From Phyllostachys edulis (Eukaryota > Streptophyta > Magnoliopsida > Poales > Poaceae), in NCBI GenBank assembly GCA_036346405.1, contig CM070562.1, positions 76,651,482-76,715,481 on the forward strand: a stretch of DNA of 64,000 nucleotides, in the 5' to 3' direction. Shown in pieces: positions 44,291 to 55,312 of the stretch; the stretch's first letter is position 1, and every line of letters starts with the position of its first letter. A model generated the notes under the pieces. That model made no database searches and had not been told where the DNA came from. It saw nothing but the letters and a program-made list of their open reading frames with translations. Made by a program: the position numbers and the translations under genes.

Positions 44291-45990
44291 GCAGGAGCAG
44301 GCAATTGGCAGCAGTTCAGGCACATCGGTGGCTCGACCCAGCAGAGCAGCTCACCGCTCCACGGCCTCCATCCGACACCCAACTCCCTCCTCAGCTCCTC
44401 CGTCTCTCCTCCCCGACTCCTCGTCGCAGTGTTGCGCCGCTGCCATGGTCCGGTGCTGCCCCCCCGCCTTCTCCCCGGTCAGCTTAGTGGTGCCTCGCCA
44501 CCCCCCCCCTCGTTGCGCTGTGCCACTGCCGGTTGCTGGCACCTAGTGGGTTTCTTCCTCAGCCTAGCCCCTCGGGTGTGCCTCCTCAGTCTCGTCTCGT
44601 GTGGTCGCGCTCCTCGATCGATTGGAACGGGAAACATTGGTGGGGTGGATCAGTGGATGTGATGCAGTGAGGCTGCAGTTGGGCCTTATGAGCTTTGGCA
44701 AAGCCTCACAAATCCTTTCCACTTCCCATGAGGGCCAAGGCCCAAGGGGCAAGGGCTCAAGACGGCAAGACACAGTTCCAGGCTGCACCTGCATACTGCA
44801 TACACGGTGTTCAATTTTTTTTTCCAAAAAAGCTGGGGGTTCCCTGGGCATAGGGGCCAGAACAAGAATTGAAATGCCTGATACCAGTTTTCAAGCCAGT
44901 TTCGCAAATTGCGTATCTAGTTCCCAACCCTACTGTTAGCCTGATACCAGTTTTCAGTTAGGTGGTTTGATTTGTTACTGTACTCATATACGGATATACC
45001 CAATATCAATCTGCTATTGGAAATGCCGATAAGAGAGCTGTTCAGAATTGGTGACATCTGCAATATTGCACGCACATTTCACTCCTGACTTCTCTGGCTA
45101 CATGGTCTCCATTTGGCATACTACTGTTAATAACCCATGGCGGAAATCGTGTGATGCTTGATTTATGTGGGTTAGGAAGTACATGTAAGTATATGGTTGT
45201 CGAAGTTGTGGTTTAGAAGATATATACGGTGATCGATATCAACCTGGTATAATTGAGAAGCGTGGCAGAGAAACCATTTTTTTTTAGTTTTTTAAGTACC
45301 ACATGCATATGTACTTTGCAGGATTTAAATGGTTAATTGAAGTTGGGTAATTTATTTTTCATGGCTTACACTTATTGTATGGAACATTTATCGCCTAATT
45401 GCCTTCTCAACGTGTAATATCAACTTAAAAGTGTCGAGTCTTCTACCTTGGAGCATGTCAGATTGTCAGGAGAAGATGAAAGGGGGAGGGCAATCCTTTT
45501 GTGTACGCGGCTAGTAAACGTGCAGTGCCATGCTCGTCTCTAGTCGGCTACGCATGTGTTGTCAACTCTGATCAGCTTCTCACCTCTTCGTTTATCATAT
45601 TTTTCCTCTATGGGAACTCTGTCCGTTCCGGTGCTAACAAATAAGGGAGGTTTCCACTCGCAGTTTTCTGATGGTAGTAAAGCAGTATTGTGGAATGCCT
45701 AAAATGGGACTGGCCTGCGAAAGAGGCTTACCTGTGATTCAGCCCTAGCATAAGCTTCAAGCATAGCGTTAAGCAGAATAAAATGGCAGTCTTTGCTTCC
45801 TTCCTTCACCAACTAATCAAGAACCGCTTTCCTGATAGCACGGGAAAGAAGTTACTAACAGTCCTGATTTTCATTGTACTCCCAGTTGCTTATCGGTACC
45901 GACAGTTCAGAACAAAGCTAAGACACGACAAAACGACTTGATGGTCACATACGGAGTACTTAGTAACGAGTACGATCCATCAATAGCATG
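44291..45990. other. intergenic with GC-rich patch, no gene recognised
   Basis: 44300-44560 is a C-rich patch with several short frames of low-complexity composition and no family match. It may be a captured or decayed 5-prime gene end. An 18-bp direct repeat GCCTGATACCAGTTTTCA is at about 44877 and 44939. One arm of a long-range inverted repeat lies at 44853-44878. I see no gene between here and the NOP10 3-prime end. Confidence 0.4.
44853..44878. repeat. 26-bp inverted repeat, left arm (right arm 46793-46818)
   Basis: The 26 bases from GGGGCCAGAACAAG to GAAATGCC are exactly complementary to 46793-46818. The match ends sharply on both sides. The right arm lies in NOP10 intron 2 and the left arm about 1.3 kb beyond the NOP10 stop codon. 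Confidence 0.85.
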
Positions 45991-46173
45991 GCATTACATA
46001 CTGAGTTTGACTGCAATACGGATAACTAGCAATGTAAGTAGCAACACTGATTTTCTTCTGTCTTCTCAAATAGCTAGTCTACATTCCAACCAACAAGCAG
46101 CAAAATAAACGATTCTCCTATGACGATCCATCAAAATTCGAACATGGTTGGATGGTTGGCTAGAGTTTCTCAA

Positions 46174-47601
46174 TCAGTACTTTGGTGCTGGTTGTTGGGT
46201 TGGCAGCAATCCAAATCTCTTCTTCAACAGGTACCGCTGGCGGGAGAACTTGTCATCTGGAGAGAAGCGAGCTGCACCACAAGCAACGATGTAAGTACTC
46301 TTTTGTGTGCAAGAGAACGCACTGAAATCATTGAACAAAACATAGTTATGGCACCTCAAAGATTCAAATTTTTTAGTGATACGTCAACAATACAGTAAAG
46401 GTGTTCTACTCAAGAAAACTAAAATAGCACTAGTCTCTACAGCCTTAAGGGCAGTAATTTTAAATCAGTATTTCATAACAGGATGGAGCTCTAATATGAC
46501 AAACAGTGTTGATATCAAGGTCCATCACGAGCGGCCAGGACAAGGACTCTAGATTGCTGTCTCAGAAGATCACGTTAGTTATATTGTTGTGATAAGGGAA
46601 CGAGCTTCATCAACCCAAAAGAAAGGATGATCTGAGGTTTTGGACAAATATGTACCACTGTACCTTAATCCCCGAGAAGAGTTGGATGTGCAATTTCTGG
46701 GATCAAAATTCCCAAAACACACCACAATGATATCGCAAGAGAAATCAAAGATCTCACATAGTGATAGTCAACAACAAAAATAATTTCACATTGGCATTTC
46801 AATTCTTGTTCTGGCCCCTGGGTAATGAGAACCAGTTAAATAAAAAAACTGCATCTCTGTCCTTGGGATCCTATTCCACCGATATGGCTAAATAAGAAAG
46901 AAGCATCAACCAATGGTAGCAAGCCATGCTCTCTGAGCAGCAGTTCCAAACTTCCAATACCCAAAATAATAACAAAAACCAAACCAACCGAGCTAAAAAT
47001 TTGACGAAGTCATGTCTCGGCATGTAGCAATGTAACCAACGTTGAATTCGACATTGCTATCCTTTGAATACCTTATCGAACAATGAACAAAAGAAGCAAA
47101 ATGTACAGCCTAAGAAAACATCAAGACCAGCAATACAAGTATACAACCTGTACAATTTCTCAAAAAAAAAAAAAACTATAGCACGCATGCAAGCCTAAAG
47201 TTTGAGAACAAGCAGCTTAGTGCTGACCAGGACCCAGGGTTTAACCAATAGGCCATGACACCAAGAGGGCACACTAACCTAATACTGCGTCCTCCATTAC
47301 AGCGCAAGGAGCTAGCATACTATGTCCAAACACAACGGCACATTTTTACAAACAAGATGATTTAACAGCAGAGACAGAGAAACCAGGGGAACCAAGTGGG
47401 TATACCTGGGTGAGCAGACTGCGTCGGCACACCGAGCGGCGACTCCTTCTGCAGCGGCGCAAGAACAAGATACGCTTCAGCATGTACTAACAACTCAAAT
47501 CATACACTAATTAACAACAAGAAACCGCAAGGGCAAGCGCATACGACCTTGGTGGTGTACACCTTGTCTCCTTTCTCGTTGATGTAGCACTGGAGATACA
47601 T
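46174..47601 (-). CDS. NOP10: NOP10, H/ACA ribonucleoprotein core subunit
   Basis: Minus strand, three coding exons: 47601-47548, 47448-47406 and 46271-46174, with GT-AG introns and consistent phases, giving 64 residues, the usual NOP10 length. Exon 1 starts MYLQCYINEKGDKVYTTK, exon 2 gives KESPLGVPTQSAHP, and exon 3 gives ARFSPDDKFSRQRYLLKKRF and ends QQPAPKY. NOP10 binds dyskerin (CBF5) with NHP2 and GAR1 in H/ACA particles that convert uridine to pseudouridine in rRNA and snRNA, in nucleolus and Cajal bodies. The N-terminal zinc ribbon of archaeal forms is reduced in eukaryotes, as here. A 5-prime UTR intron (about 47776-47627) is likely. Intron 2 is 1.1 kb and I found no convincing snoRNA in it. 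Confidence 0.95.
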
Positions 47602-47784
47602 CTTGGATCGACGCGGCGGATCGGCCCTGAAAAATTCGTCGAAACGGAAGCGGATTTACTTCTAAGATCACCGGAAACTGCAATCGACAAGAGCGGGACG
47701 GATTGGGGGTAGAGAGAAGTTACCAGGAGGTTCGCGGAGGAGGCGCGGGGTGGTGGCGGGATGGGAGAACAGGTACCTGGCGGC

Positions 47785-47791
47785 TAGGGTT
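47785..47791 (-). promoter_or_regulatory. telomere-type motif in the NOP10 leader
   Basis: AACCCTA on the minus strand, in the predicted first non-coding exon of NOP10. Such telo-box cores are frequent near the transcription start of plant ribosome-biogenesis genes. It is short and lacks one flanking base pair of the full telo-box. Confidence 0.4.
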
Positions 47792-47829
47792 CCTGGGAAG
47801 CGAGGGTATAAGAGGGGAGGCAAAGCCGC

Positions 47830-48124
47830 AAAGGGAAGCCGGGGGGATTCGTGTATTTAGCAGGACTATGCAGCTGACAAGCGAGCCCTGCTAAGCGGTT
47901 TGGGCACATGGTCCCACATGTCAGTGTTGTTGATGCTGAGAGAGCGTGGTTTGTCTTTGTGCAGTGGGCTGATTTTTTCACAGGTCATCCATCAAGCCGC
48001 TGAACTTAACTGCCTGGGTCATCGGACGGTCGATATAATTTGAAGTCAAACTTGACTTCTTTTTTTTACTCACCTCAAATCAAGTGGAGTTTAGATTTGT
48101 TGCTTGTTTTAATTACCAAGCAGT
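47830..48124. other. NOP10 upstream region
   Basis: No gene seen. GGTTTGGGCACATGG near 47899 contains a weak site II-like core. It ends where the hAT-like element begins. Confidence 0.3.
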
Positions 48125-49183
48125 AAAGGTGGATAACGAGCTGGCTTGGCTCGTTAAGCTAACGAGCAAAATAGCAGGCTCGGCTCGGCTTGTTTAAAAG
48201 CTCGACTCGGCTCGTTAGACTCGTTATTGAATTGATGCTAATGAACTGAATTTGCACAACTTTGAGGAGATGAACATCCATAATTAATTCATTCTTCCAT
48301 GCATGCACATGTATTTACCATTGAAGTGGCATATGTAGCTAGGTACACTCATGCAGATTAATAAACATCCATGCAGATCACAAGTTCACAATCATCAAGA
48401 AAAAGTCCATAATATCACTTGAATGAACTAGTCCATGCATATTAATAAAATGTCTTCTTGTGATCAATAATATCAAGTCCATAATATCAAGAAAAATTTC
48501 ATAACTAGTCCATGCAGATCAATAAAGGGCTCATAGACCAAACAAGTTTGCATTCTCAGAAGAACACAAAAGGGCATCCTGCCATGAGTTTAAATAAAAT
48601 GTAAATAATTGTAGACATCGAAAATCATGGGAGCCAGAGGCCGGAGCTCGGAGCCCGGAGGAGGGAGCGGATGGCGGCGGGCAAGAGGTGGGCGAAGTGG
48701 AGGCTTGGGGGTGGACACAGAGGCCGAGTGCGAGGAGGGAGAGGGAGGCGGCAGGCGGGAGGTGGGCGAAGTGGAGGCAGAAGGGCGGGCGGCATTGCCG
48801 TCCAGCCAAATCGAACCCGAGGCAAGGCGCACGGAGCCGGGGTGGGAGACCGTGTGGGCATAGGGTACCGGGGTAGGGATTGGGGAGTGCGGCCATGCGG
48901 GGAGCGGGGTGAACGGCTGAACGCCTTAGGCCTTAGCCCTGTTGCCCTTAGGGTTGCGCTTGTATTGCTACGCATAAGGCTGGGGGCGTTGGGCCTGGAC
49001 CGCCTGGTGAACGTGGGCTGGCCTGGTGCTCTTTTGGGCCGGTTTTCTTAACGAGCTAAATGAGCAACTCGCGAGCCAGCTCGAACCCGGCTCGTTAAGA
49101 AAGCGAGCTAAATGGCCAGCTCGGCTCGTTAAGGGACCGAGTTCGAGCCGAGTTCTTAACAAGCCGAGCTAGCTCACGACTTT
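48125..49183. mobile_element. non-autonomous hAT-like element with CGAGC-rich subterminal inverted repeats
   Basis: The left end TAAAGGTGGATAACGAGCTGGC resembles the TAGGGGTGGAAACGAGC ends of grass hAT elements. The first 115 bp and the last 140 bp (49045-49183) are full of GGCTCGTT/AACGAGCC motifs in opposite orientation. The middle (48620-48960) is GC-rich, with Ala/Arg/Gly-rich frames on both strands that I do not believe. The right terminal CACCCCTA is missing because an LTR-like sequence begins at 49184. Confidence 0.6.
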
Positions 49184-51010
49184 TGTAACAGCCCAAAATC
49201 CCTAAATTGGATTAGTTAAGCATCTAATGTGTATTTGTGAAAGTTTGGACTTTTTTAAAAAAAATTTTGTTGCAAAGCAAAAAGGTTTCAAGTGTGGGAA
49301 TATTTAGTTGGATTCTATCTTCTCTGATATGCTTGAAATTTTTCTAGAATTTTTGGAGGTTATTTGCTTCCCTATTTATTTTGTTTGTTTAATTTGGCAT
49401 TTGAAATTAAAACATAAACCTAATAGATAAATAAAACAAATGGAAATGAAAGTTGATAATTAAAAATCTAAACTTAGCATAATTATTCTAAATATAAATT
49501 GAGAAATTAATCAAAGCATGTTTTGAAATTCTTCTCACATCACTTAATAATAATCAATATTAAATCAAATGTTTGAAAAACTGCAATTAGAAATTTAATT
49601 ATTTTGATTTTATGTTTTCGCATACACAAAAATTATATCGTCATGCATACATCAGTATCGCCGCCCGTTTTTCCATTTCGATCGACCGCAGGCGAAACGC
49701 TTGTGTGTCTCGTCTTTTCCAGTCATTCTCCTTTTTCCTTCCTGGCTAACTCCGTTCGCTAGCTTCTCTCCTTCAAATCTCATCCTAAAACACAAAACCA
49801 AGCCATGCTTGTCATACCACCGCGATTGTCATCGCATGACCAACCCATTTTTGTAATTTATTTTTGCATGCCTGGCAGTTTGAGCGAATTTGCGAAAAGG
49901 AGAAAAGAAGTAGCAGATAAAACACATGCGTGTTCATTCTTTTCCCCAACTTCTCTCCTCGCAATCACAACCAAAATCCAAAAACCGTGCAACACATGTT
50001 ATACCGTTGCGATCGTCGTCTCGAGAGTGTTCCATTTTAGCAGTTAGTTCGCGCATGCAAGGTTGTTTGAGCGAGTTGGAAAAATGAGAAAGAACCGCAC
50101 TGCTATTCATCATCTCCCCTGACAGTCGAAACCCCTCTACCATTGCTCTTGTCCCAGCCGAACCCAACAACCGAACGACACCAATTCCCACCACTGCCAT
50201 TCATTTTCTTCTCCTAGCCGAAATCACCCACTGCCTTCTTTGCCACAACCGAACCAAGCACACCCACTGTCCACTGCCTTTGTCCCTCATGCCACCTTCT
50301 TTTCCCCTAACAGAGAGTAGCACTTTTAGTCATTTTCTTTCTTCCCAAGCTTTAGAACATGTCCATCTCTCCACCTTCTCTCCTTTCAATGTCTAGCAAA
50401 AATCACAAAACCCTCTATGCATGTTATACCGCTACGATTGGCATCACGAGGGCAATCCATTCATACCTCTAGTTCCCGCATGCAAAACCATTTGAGCAAG
50501 TCTTGGAGAAGGAAAGGAGGAGGGCAGAGTAGTGTTGCATGCTTGCATAGCAGTACATACAATGCGTGTGGTGGTGCTAGCCAGCAGCTCTCGGTAGCCA
50601 CCATCTTGCGGCCGCCATGGCATGGCGTGGCGGCACCAGAGCAAGCGGCAAGCGGCTTGGGCGCTCAGCAACTCAGCGACCCAGTGCATGCAAATGATGG
50701 CGAGGCAGTAGAGCAACGGCAGCTCCATGGCGGGAGCGGCTCAGAGTAGCAATGGCGACCGACAACGCCTGAATGGACGGTCTGGTAGAGAAGAGGCTGT
50801 ATGGTGGCGGGAGCAGCGGCGGTGAGCCCTTGGAGCCGAGGCACTGTAGTAGGCGTCGAGGCGGCCATGGTAGCACATGCATGCATGCGGTGATGCTTGC
50901 CATGCGCGACCCGGCGTCAAGGCGGCTCGGCCGACGCTCAGCTCAGCGGGCAACGCGATGTCTAGGCGAGGGCATGGCGGCTCGAGCAAGACGAGGTGTT
51001 GCAGTGGCAC
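49184..51010 (+). mobile_element. LTR-like sequence (TGTAACAGCCC start) with internal diverged repeats
   Basis: It starts TGTAACAGCCCAAAATCCC, like Tekay-type LTRs that start TGTAACATCCC, with AT-rich then GC-rich composition as in those LTRs. It contains three diverged copies of a unit of about 120 bp (near 49795, 49978 and 50400), each with an ATACCGCNACGATTG-like core, a CGCATGCAA-like core and a TTTGAGCGAGTTGG-like core. It has no coding potential and no end was found. It stops at about 51010, where the probable end of the hAT element begins. Confidence 0.5.
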
Positions 51011-51388
51011 GCGCAGGGACGGATCCAGAACAAAAATGATTGGGTGTCACATACATATCACGCATGTCTAATTATAAAAGCAATGTTGTATAGAAATTAG
51101 AATAGTAATGTGTTAAAGTGTTAAACAATTCTACATGAAGGATAAAGAAATAGCCATCAAAGTGCTTACCAAAACAAAGAGTCCTACACTCCTAGTAGTA
51201 GTTTTGGTTAACTATAGCAAAGTGAATAAATGATGGATAAAGTTTCAAACTATGGACAAAAGATGGTCGACATCGGCAAAGAACAACATCCGACCTTGAT
51301 AGCCTACAAAAGGTAGAACAAACCACTTAGTAAAATTTTAAGTAAAAGAATCATGAATTTATCGAAACAAAGATAAGTACATTACATT

Positions 51389-53634
51389 TTATATTTTCTT
51401 TCTACGCTCCCTTAAGTTCTGGAAGCGATGAATTACAACATCATTGGCAATTTTCCCCATTTCGTATTTCTCCACATAGCAAATAAGGCTATCTCTCAAG
51501 AAGTCATTGTTAATGCGATTGCGCAAATATGTTTTCACAATTTTCATGGCTGAAAAGCATCTCTCAACTGTAGCAGTGGCAACAAGCAACACTAGTGTTA
51601 GCTTCAAAAGTCGATAGACTAAAGGATAACATATATGTTTCCTTGTCTCCACCATTTTTTGAGAAAGGTCGCTAATAGTCTCTATGTTAGAGAATCTATC
51701 ATCCGTACACACATCGGCAATGTAGAGCTGAAGATGGTATTTAAGGTCCCTCAATTCCCCATCATCAAAATCATCAGGATAAAGTTTAGCTAGATCTATC
51801 AAATGCTCCAAATTGAAATAACGAAATGGTTCTCTTAGACGCAAAGCAGCCGAGCAAACAAGCAATCTAGAGTTTTTCTCGTTGAAGCGACCATCGAGTT
51901 CTTGAAGTAACCAATCAAGAACATCATTAAAACAATCCACATCATAATGATGCTTGTTGGTAATTCTAGATTTTTGGCGTGGCTTCTTTGGATTCACGTA
52001 TGCTTCTCCCATTTTCAATTTAGAAATATCATGCTTCTCACATAAGGCATACACTTCATCTAGGATAGAATCCCATCCATGTCTCCTAAGCTCGTCCAAA
52101 TGGCTTTTGGTTGATTTCACACAATCAATGGCATTCACAATGTCTTGATCCTTCTTTTGTAGAGTTAATGACAATGTGTTTGTGATTATTAAGATGGTCA
52201 ACATAAGCAGCAAATAAAACACAAAATCAAATGACTGAAAATAAACTAAAAGTCTCCATGCTTGCCTTCTATTTTTTTCATCCTTGTCTTCTTGTTCCAC
52301 ATATTCTAGCACTTTAACAATCGTTGGGAACAAATCACCCAAACTCTTAAGAGCCTTATAGTGAGAACTCCAACGAGTGTCTCCGGGTCTTTGAAGACAT
52401 AGCTCTTGATTTAACCCTATCCCAGTTTTAAGTAACCCATAACCTATGGCCTCATGCACATGTTCTCGATTGATATCTCGAATCTTATCCCTTCTCTTGG
52501 AAGATTCACCAACCACATTTAGCAAAACAGAAATCATATCAAAAAAATTACCAATGCCTTTATGCTTTCTTACAACAGCCACGACAACTAATTGAAGCTG
52601 GTGAGCAAAACAATGGATATAATATGCTGAGCTATTTTCTCTCATAATCAATGATTCCAAGCCATTGAACTCACCTCGCATATTGCTAGCACCATCGTAT
52701 CCTTGGCCTCTAACTTGCTTCAAGCTTAGTTTATATTCCACAAATGAAGAATCAATAAAGGACTTGAGGTACAAAGAAGTTGTCTCTTTTACATGAACAA
52801 GGCCAACAAACCTCTCTTTAACAATTTCATATTTATCAACATATCTCAAGACCGCCGTCATTTGTTCTTTGCAAGCCACATCCCTAGACTCATCAACTAG
52901 CAAGCAAAAAACATCATGTCCAATTTCTTCAAGAATAGATTGCAATATTTCCTTTACAAAATAATGTACTATGTCCTTTTGAATGTTTAGAGATACCATC
53001 AAATTATTACCTGGAGCATTGTTGCCCACAACCTTGCCTATAGTTGGATTCTGCTCAGCTGTATAAGCATGAAATTCCTTGAAATTTCCTTTATTGGAGG
53101 ACTCATCGGACTCATCATGGCCTCGAAAAGGCAATTCTTGCTTCAATAACACTCTAGCAACATCAACTGAAGCATTTAGTCGAGTATAATAAGCAATCTT
53201 CTCAATATTACTTTAGTTATTCAAAGCAATATAAATGTGTTGGTCTTGTTTCAACAAAGAATAACAATCACTCTTTGCTTGGTTGCGAAGACTATTGACA
53301 TCTCCTACATGCTCCTTTAGTCTAAATTTCTTATTCCAACTAGACCATCCGGTTGTAATAAATGCATGATACCCAGCTTCCTTCTTGTTGCGGCCTTTAA
53401 ACAAGAAACAATAAGAACAATATGCTCTATCTTTAGATTTGCTATACTCAAGCCAACTCCCAAACTCAGTAAACCATTCATAATTAAACCTTCTATTTTT
53501 ACCGCCAATCGTTGAATATAGAAAATCAAAAGTGCGAGGTTGGCAAGGCTCATTATCAATGTACTTTCTTCTTACCACATCCTTTTGATTAGGAAGTGTC
53601 GGTGTTTTAGGATCGAACTTACGTAAAGATTGTT
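51389..53634 (-). pseudogene. hAT transposase, main part (ZMYM1-like / TTF-type), one in-frame stop
   Basis: Read leftward, 53634-53213 encodes the TTF-type zinc finger region (KDVVRRKYIDNEPCQP, WLEYSKSKDRAYCSYCFLFK). A TAA at 53215-53213 follows. The same frame then stays open to 51389 (through a 587-codon frame from 53152), so only one stop separates them. Catalytic-core landmarks are CLLVDESRDVACKEQMTAVL, GQGYDGASNMRGEFNGL, YYIHCFAHQLQLVVVA and DTRWSSHYKALKSL. The C-terminal hAT dimerisation domain is ATATVERCFSAMKIVKTYLR with NDFLRDSL. DDE transposases of this type cut and paste DNA. The upstream N-terminus is separated by the insertion at 53635. Confidence 0.9.
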
Positions 53635-54372
53635 TGATTCGGGGGTTCCTCTAGGCTCAAAATCACACAGAGATGGAGACACGGGAATTTTATACAGGTT
53701 CGGGCCTTCTCTTGGGAGAATAACAACCATACTCCTGTGTGTATGTATTGAGTATACTGGATTACACGATCAAGCCAGAAAACTAGAGTATTGTGCTTCT
53801 TAGAATTCGGGCTCTCCCCCTTGCTCTGATGATCCTTGCCTTTTGTACCGTCCCCAGAATGTACACCGTTGGACCTCTAATAAAAGGTCACTTAATCATC
53901 CAGATCGTGGCGCAGTTACTGGAGGTTACTGCAGAAGTTAAAATGTTCCCACGTCGCCAGGCAATTATCATCATAAAAGGGAGTTAAAATCGTGCCATTA
54001 TCTTAGGAAATAATGGCGTAGTTTACTGCCCGTATTTTGAATACGGTGTGGAAGATTCCTTTATCGACTAGGCCCACATGTCTGTGAGCCTTGTCGACTA
54101 GGGCCTGGTCATAGAAGGTCTTATGACCAGGGGATGGTTGTAGGAAAGCTTACGACTGCATACTGATCGTAGTAGAGCTTACGATCATGGGATAGTCGTA
54201 TAAGGACTTAAGACTATGGGGTAGTCGTAAGAAAACCCACGACTACAGGATGATCGTAGAAGAACTTATGACCTCCAGCTTCTCCCTTATTAATATTTAA
54301 GGGGTATACTCAGGAGTTATGTGACGTCATTATTACCTCATAATATGAATTATGGATAAATGATTAAATGAG
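53635..54372. mobile_element. 738-bp solo-LTR-like insertion inside the hAT transposase gene
   Basis: Flanked by perfect GATTGTT (53628-53634 and 54373-54379). It starts TGATTCGGGG, but the end AAATGAG is not a clean CA. It contains TATACAGGTTCGGGCCTTCTC, a phrase common in grass LTRs, and about six GTCGTA/GATCGTA motifs at 54090-54260. hAT coding sequence resumes on both sides, so it inserted after the hAT element. An LTR would normally give a 5-bp duplication, so the ends are somewhat uncertain. Confidence 0.7.
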
Positions 54373-54621
54373 GATTGTTATATCCTCGTCAGGAAGGTAC
54401 TCCTCTATTCTTCTTTTGTGGGGATCAAATTGAATCTCCTCTTCCCAGTTGATTGTTTCTGTAGGTGAAATCCCTGCATTAGTGGCATTATTTTCTTCAT
54501 GGGAGGGGCCATCGTTCTGTTCATGTGATAGGACATTATTCTCCTCTCGTGGTGGCACTTTTCTTTTAAGAAACCTTTCCATAAATTTACCTGTCATTTG
54601 CCAATTATTTGAATACTCCAT
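54373..54621 (-). pseudogene. N-terminal segment of the hAT transposase
   Basis: The frame beginning at 54621 reads MERFLKRKVPPREENN in its first third and later NWEEEIQFDPHKRRIEEYLP, the usual N-terminus of TTF-type hAT proteins. The sequence then meets the insertion at 54372. The coding sequence beyond the insertion continues the same protein. Confidence 0.78.
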
Positions 54622-54950
54622 GAGATATTTGTACTACAGAATAATAGAAGCATACATTCGTAATCAATTATTTAAAATTATGAGGCTTACTTACTGGACA
54701 TTGTGTCTCAACTCTCAAGTAGTCAAAAACTCAAATCCAAATCTTGACACATCACATATTTTTGAAACAAACGTAGATGGTCGGTTGGTCACATGGATGA
54801 TGGATCACTCAAAAGTTGCAGTTTTGCCTCTGATTTGTCACTAGGTATTCTAATTCCCACTACCAGTCTACCACAATTATAAACCCCAATCCTAGGGTTT
54901 GAGAAAATCAACCAACAATTAGCAAATCGAATCCCTAAAACACAAAATTA

Positions 54951-55312
54951 GTGATTGTGCTTAAAATAAATCAGTATTACTAACTACTGAGAGATCGAAA
55001 TTACTTAGTGATGGCTTCGCCGTTGGCTGGCATCAATATCAAACAAGATTGCTTCCAGTGAGCCAATTTTGACAGAGTGCTACGGCTTCAGACAGAGGGG
55101 TCAGTATTAGTGTACATGTTGTAGTAACACAAGAGGCAAGAGGAGGAGATGTACTAATCATCTCATCTCACACGACAATTTCTATCATATACATATGGTC
55201 AGCAAAATAGTACAGAATACTTTAATTCCAAGCAAACTAAACTCGCTTCATGAAGGCTTGAACTGAAGCATCGCCACTTGTTGGATCAATTTGTCCAAGT
55301 AACAGATGACAA
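54951..55312. other. transition between hAT and gypsy LTR, nothing firm
   Basis: Probably hAT 5-prime flank plus the end of the truncated LTR that follows. No ends or genes were recognised. Confidence 0.3.

Larger units (their letters stand above)
51011..54950 (-). mobile_element. hAT transposon (TTF-type transposase), defective
   Basis: The minus-strand transposase gene occupies 51389-54621. The left end is probably at CAGGGACGGATCCAGAA (51013-51029), which fits my memory of the CAGxGGCGGAxCCAGGA ends of this hAT group. The matching right end was not found, so 54950 is only a guess. The transposase is broken by one stop codon and by a solo-LTR-like insertion (53635-54372). Confidence 0.65.

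Noticed and set aside
46560..46615. Possible minus-strand C/D snoRNA in NOP10 intron 2 (TTGATGA and CTGA)
   Set aside because: The boxes are only about 50 nt apart, there is no closing stem, and I could recognise no rRNA or snRNA complementarity.
48531..49051. Pro-rich minus-strand frame of 121 codons and Gly/Arg-rich plus-strand frame of 126 codons
   Set aside because: Both are in the GC-rich middle of a non-autonomous transposon, with mirror-image low complexity. No conserved motif is visible.
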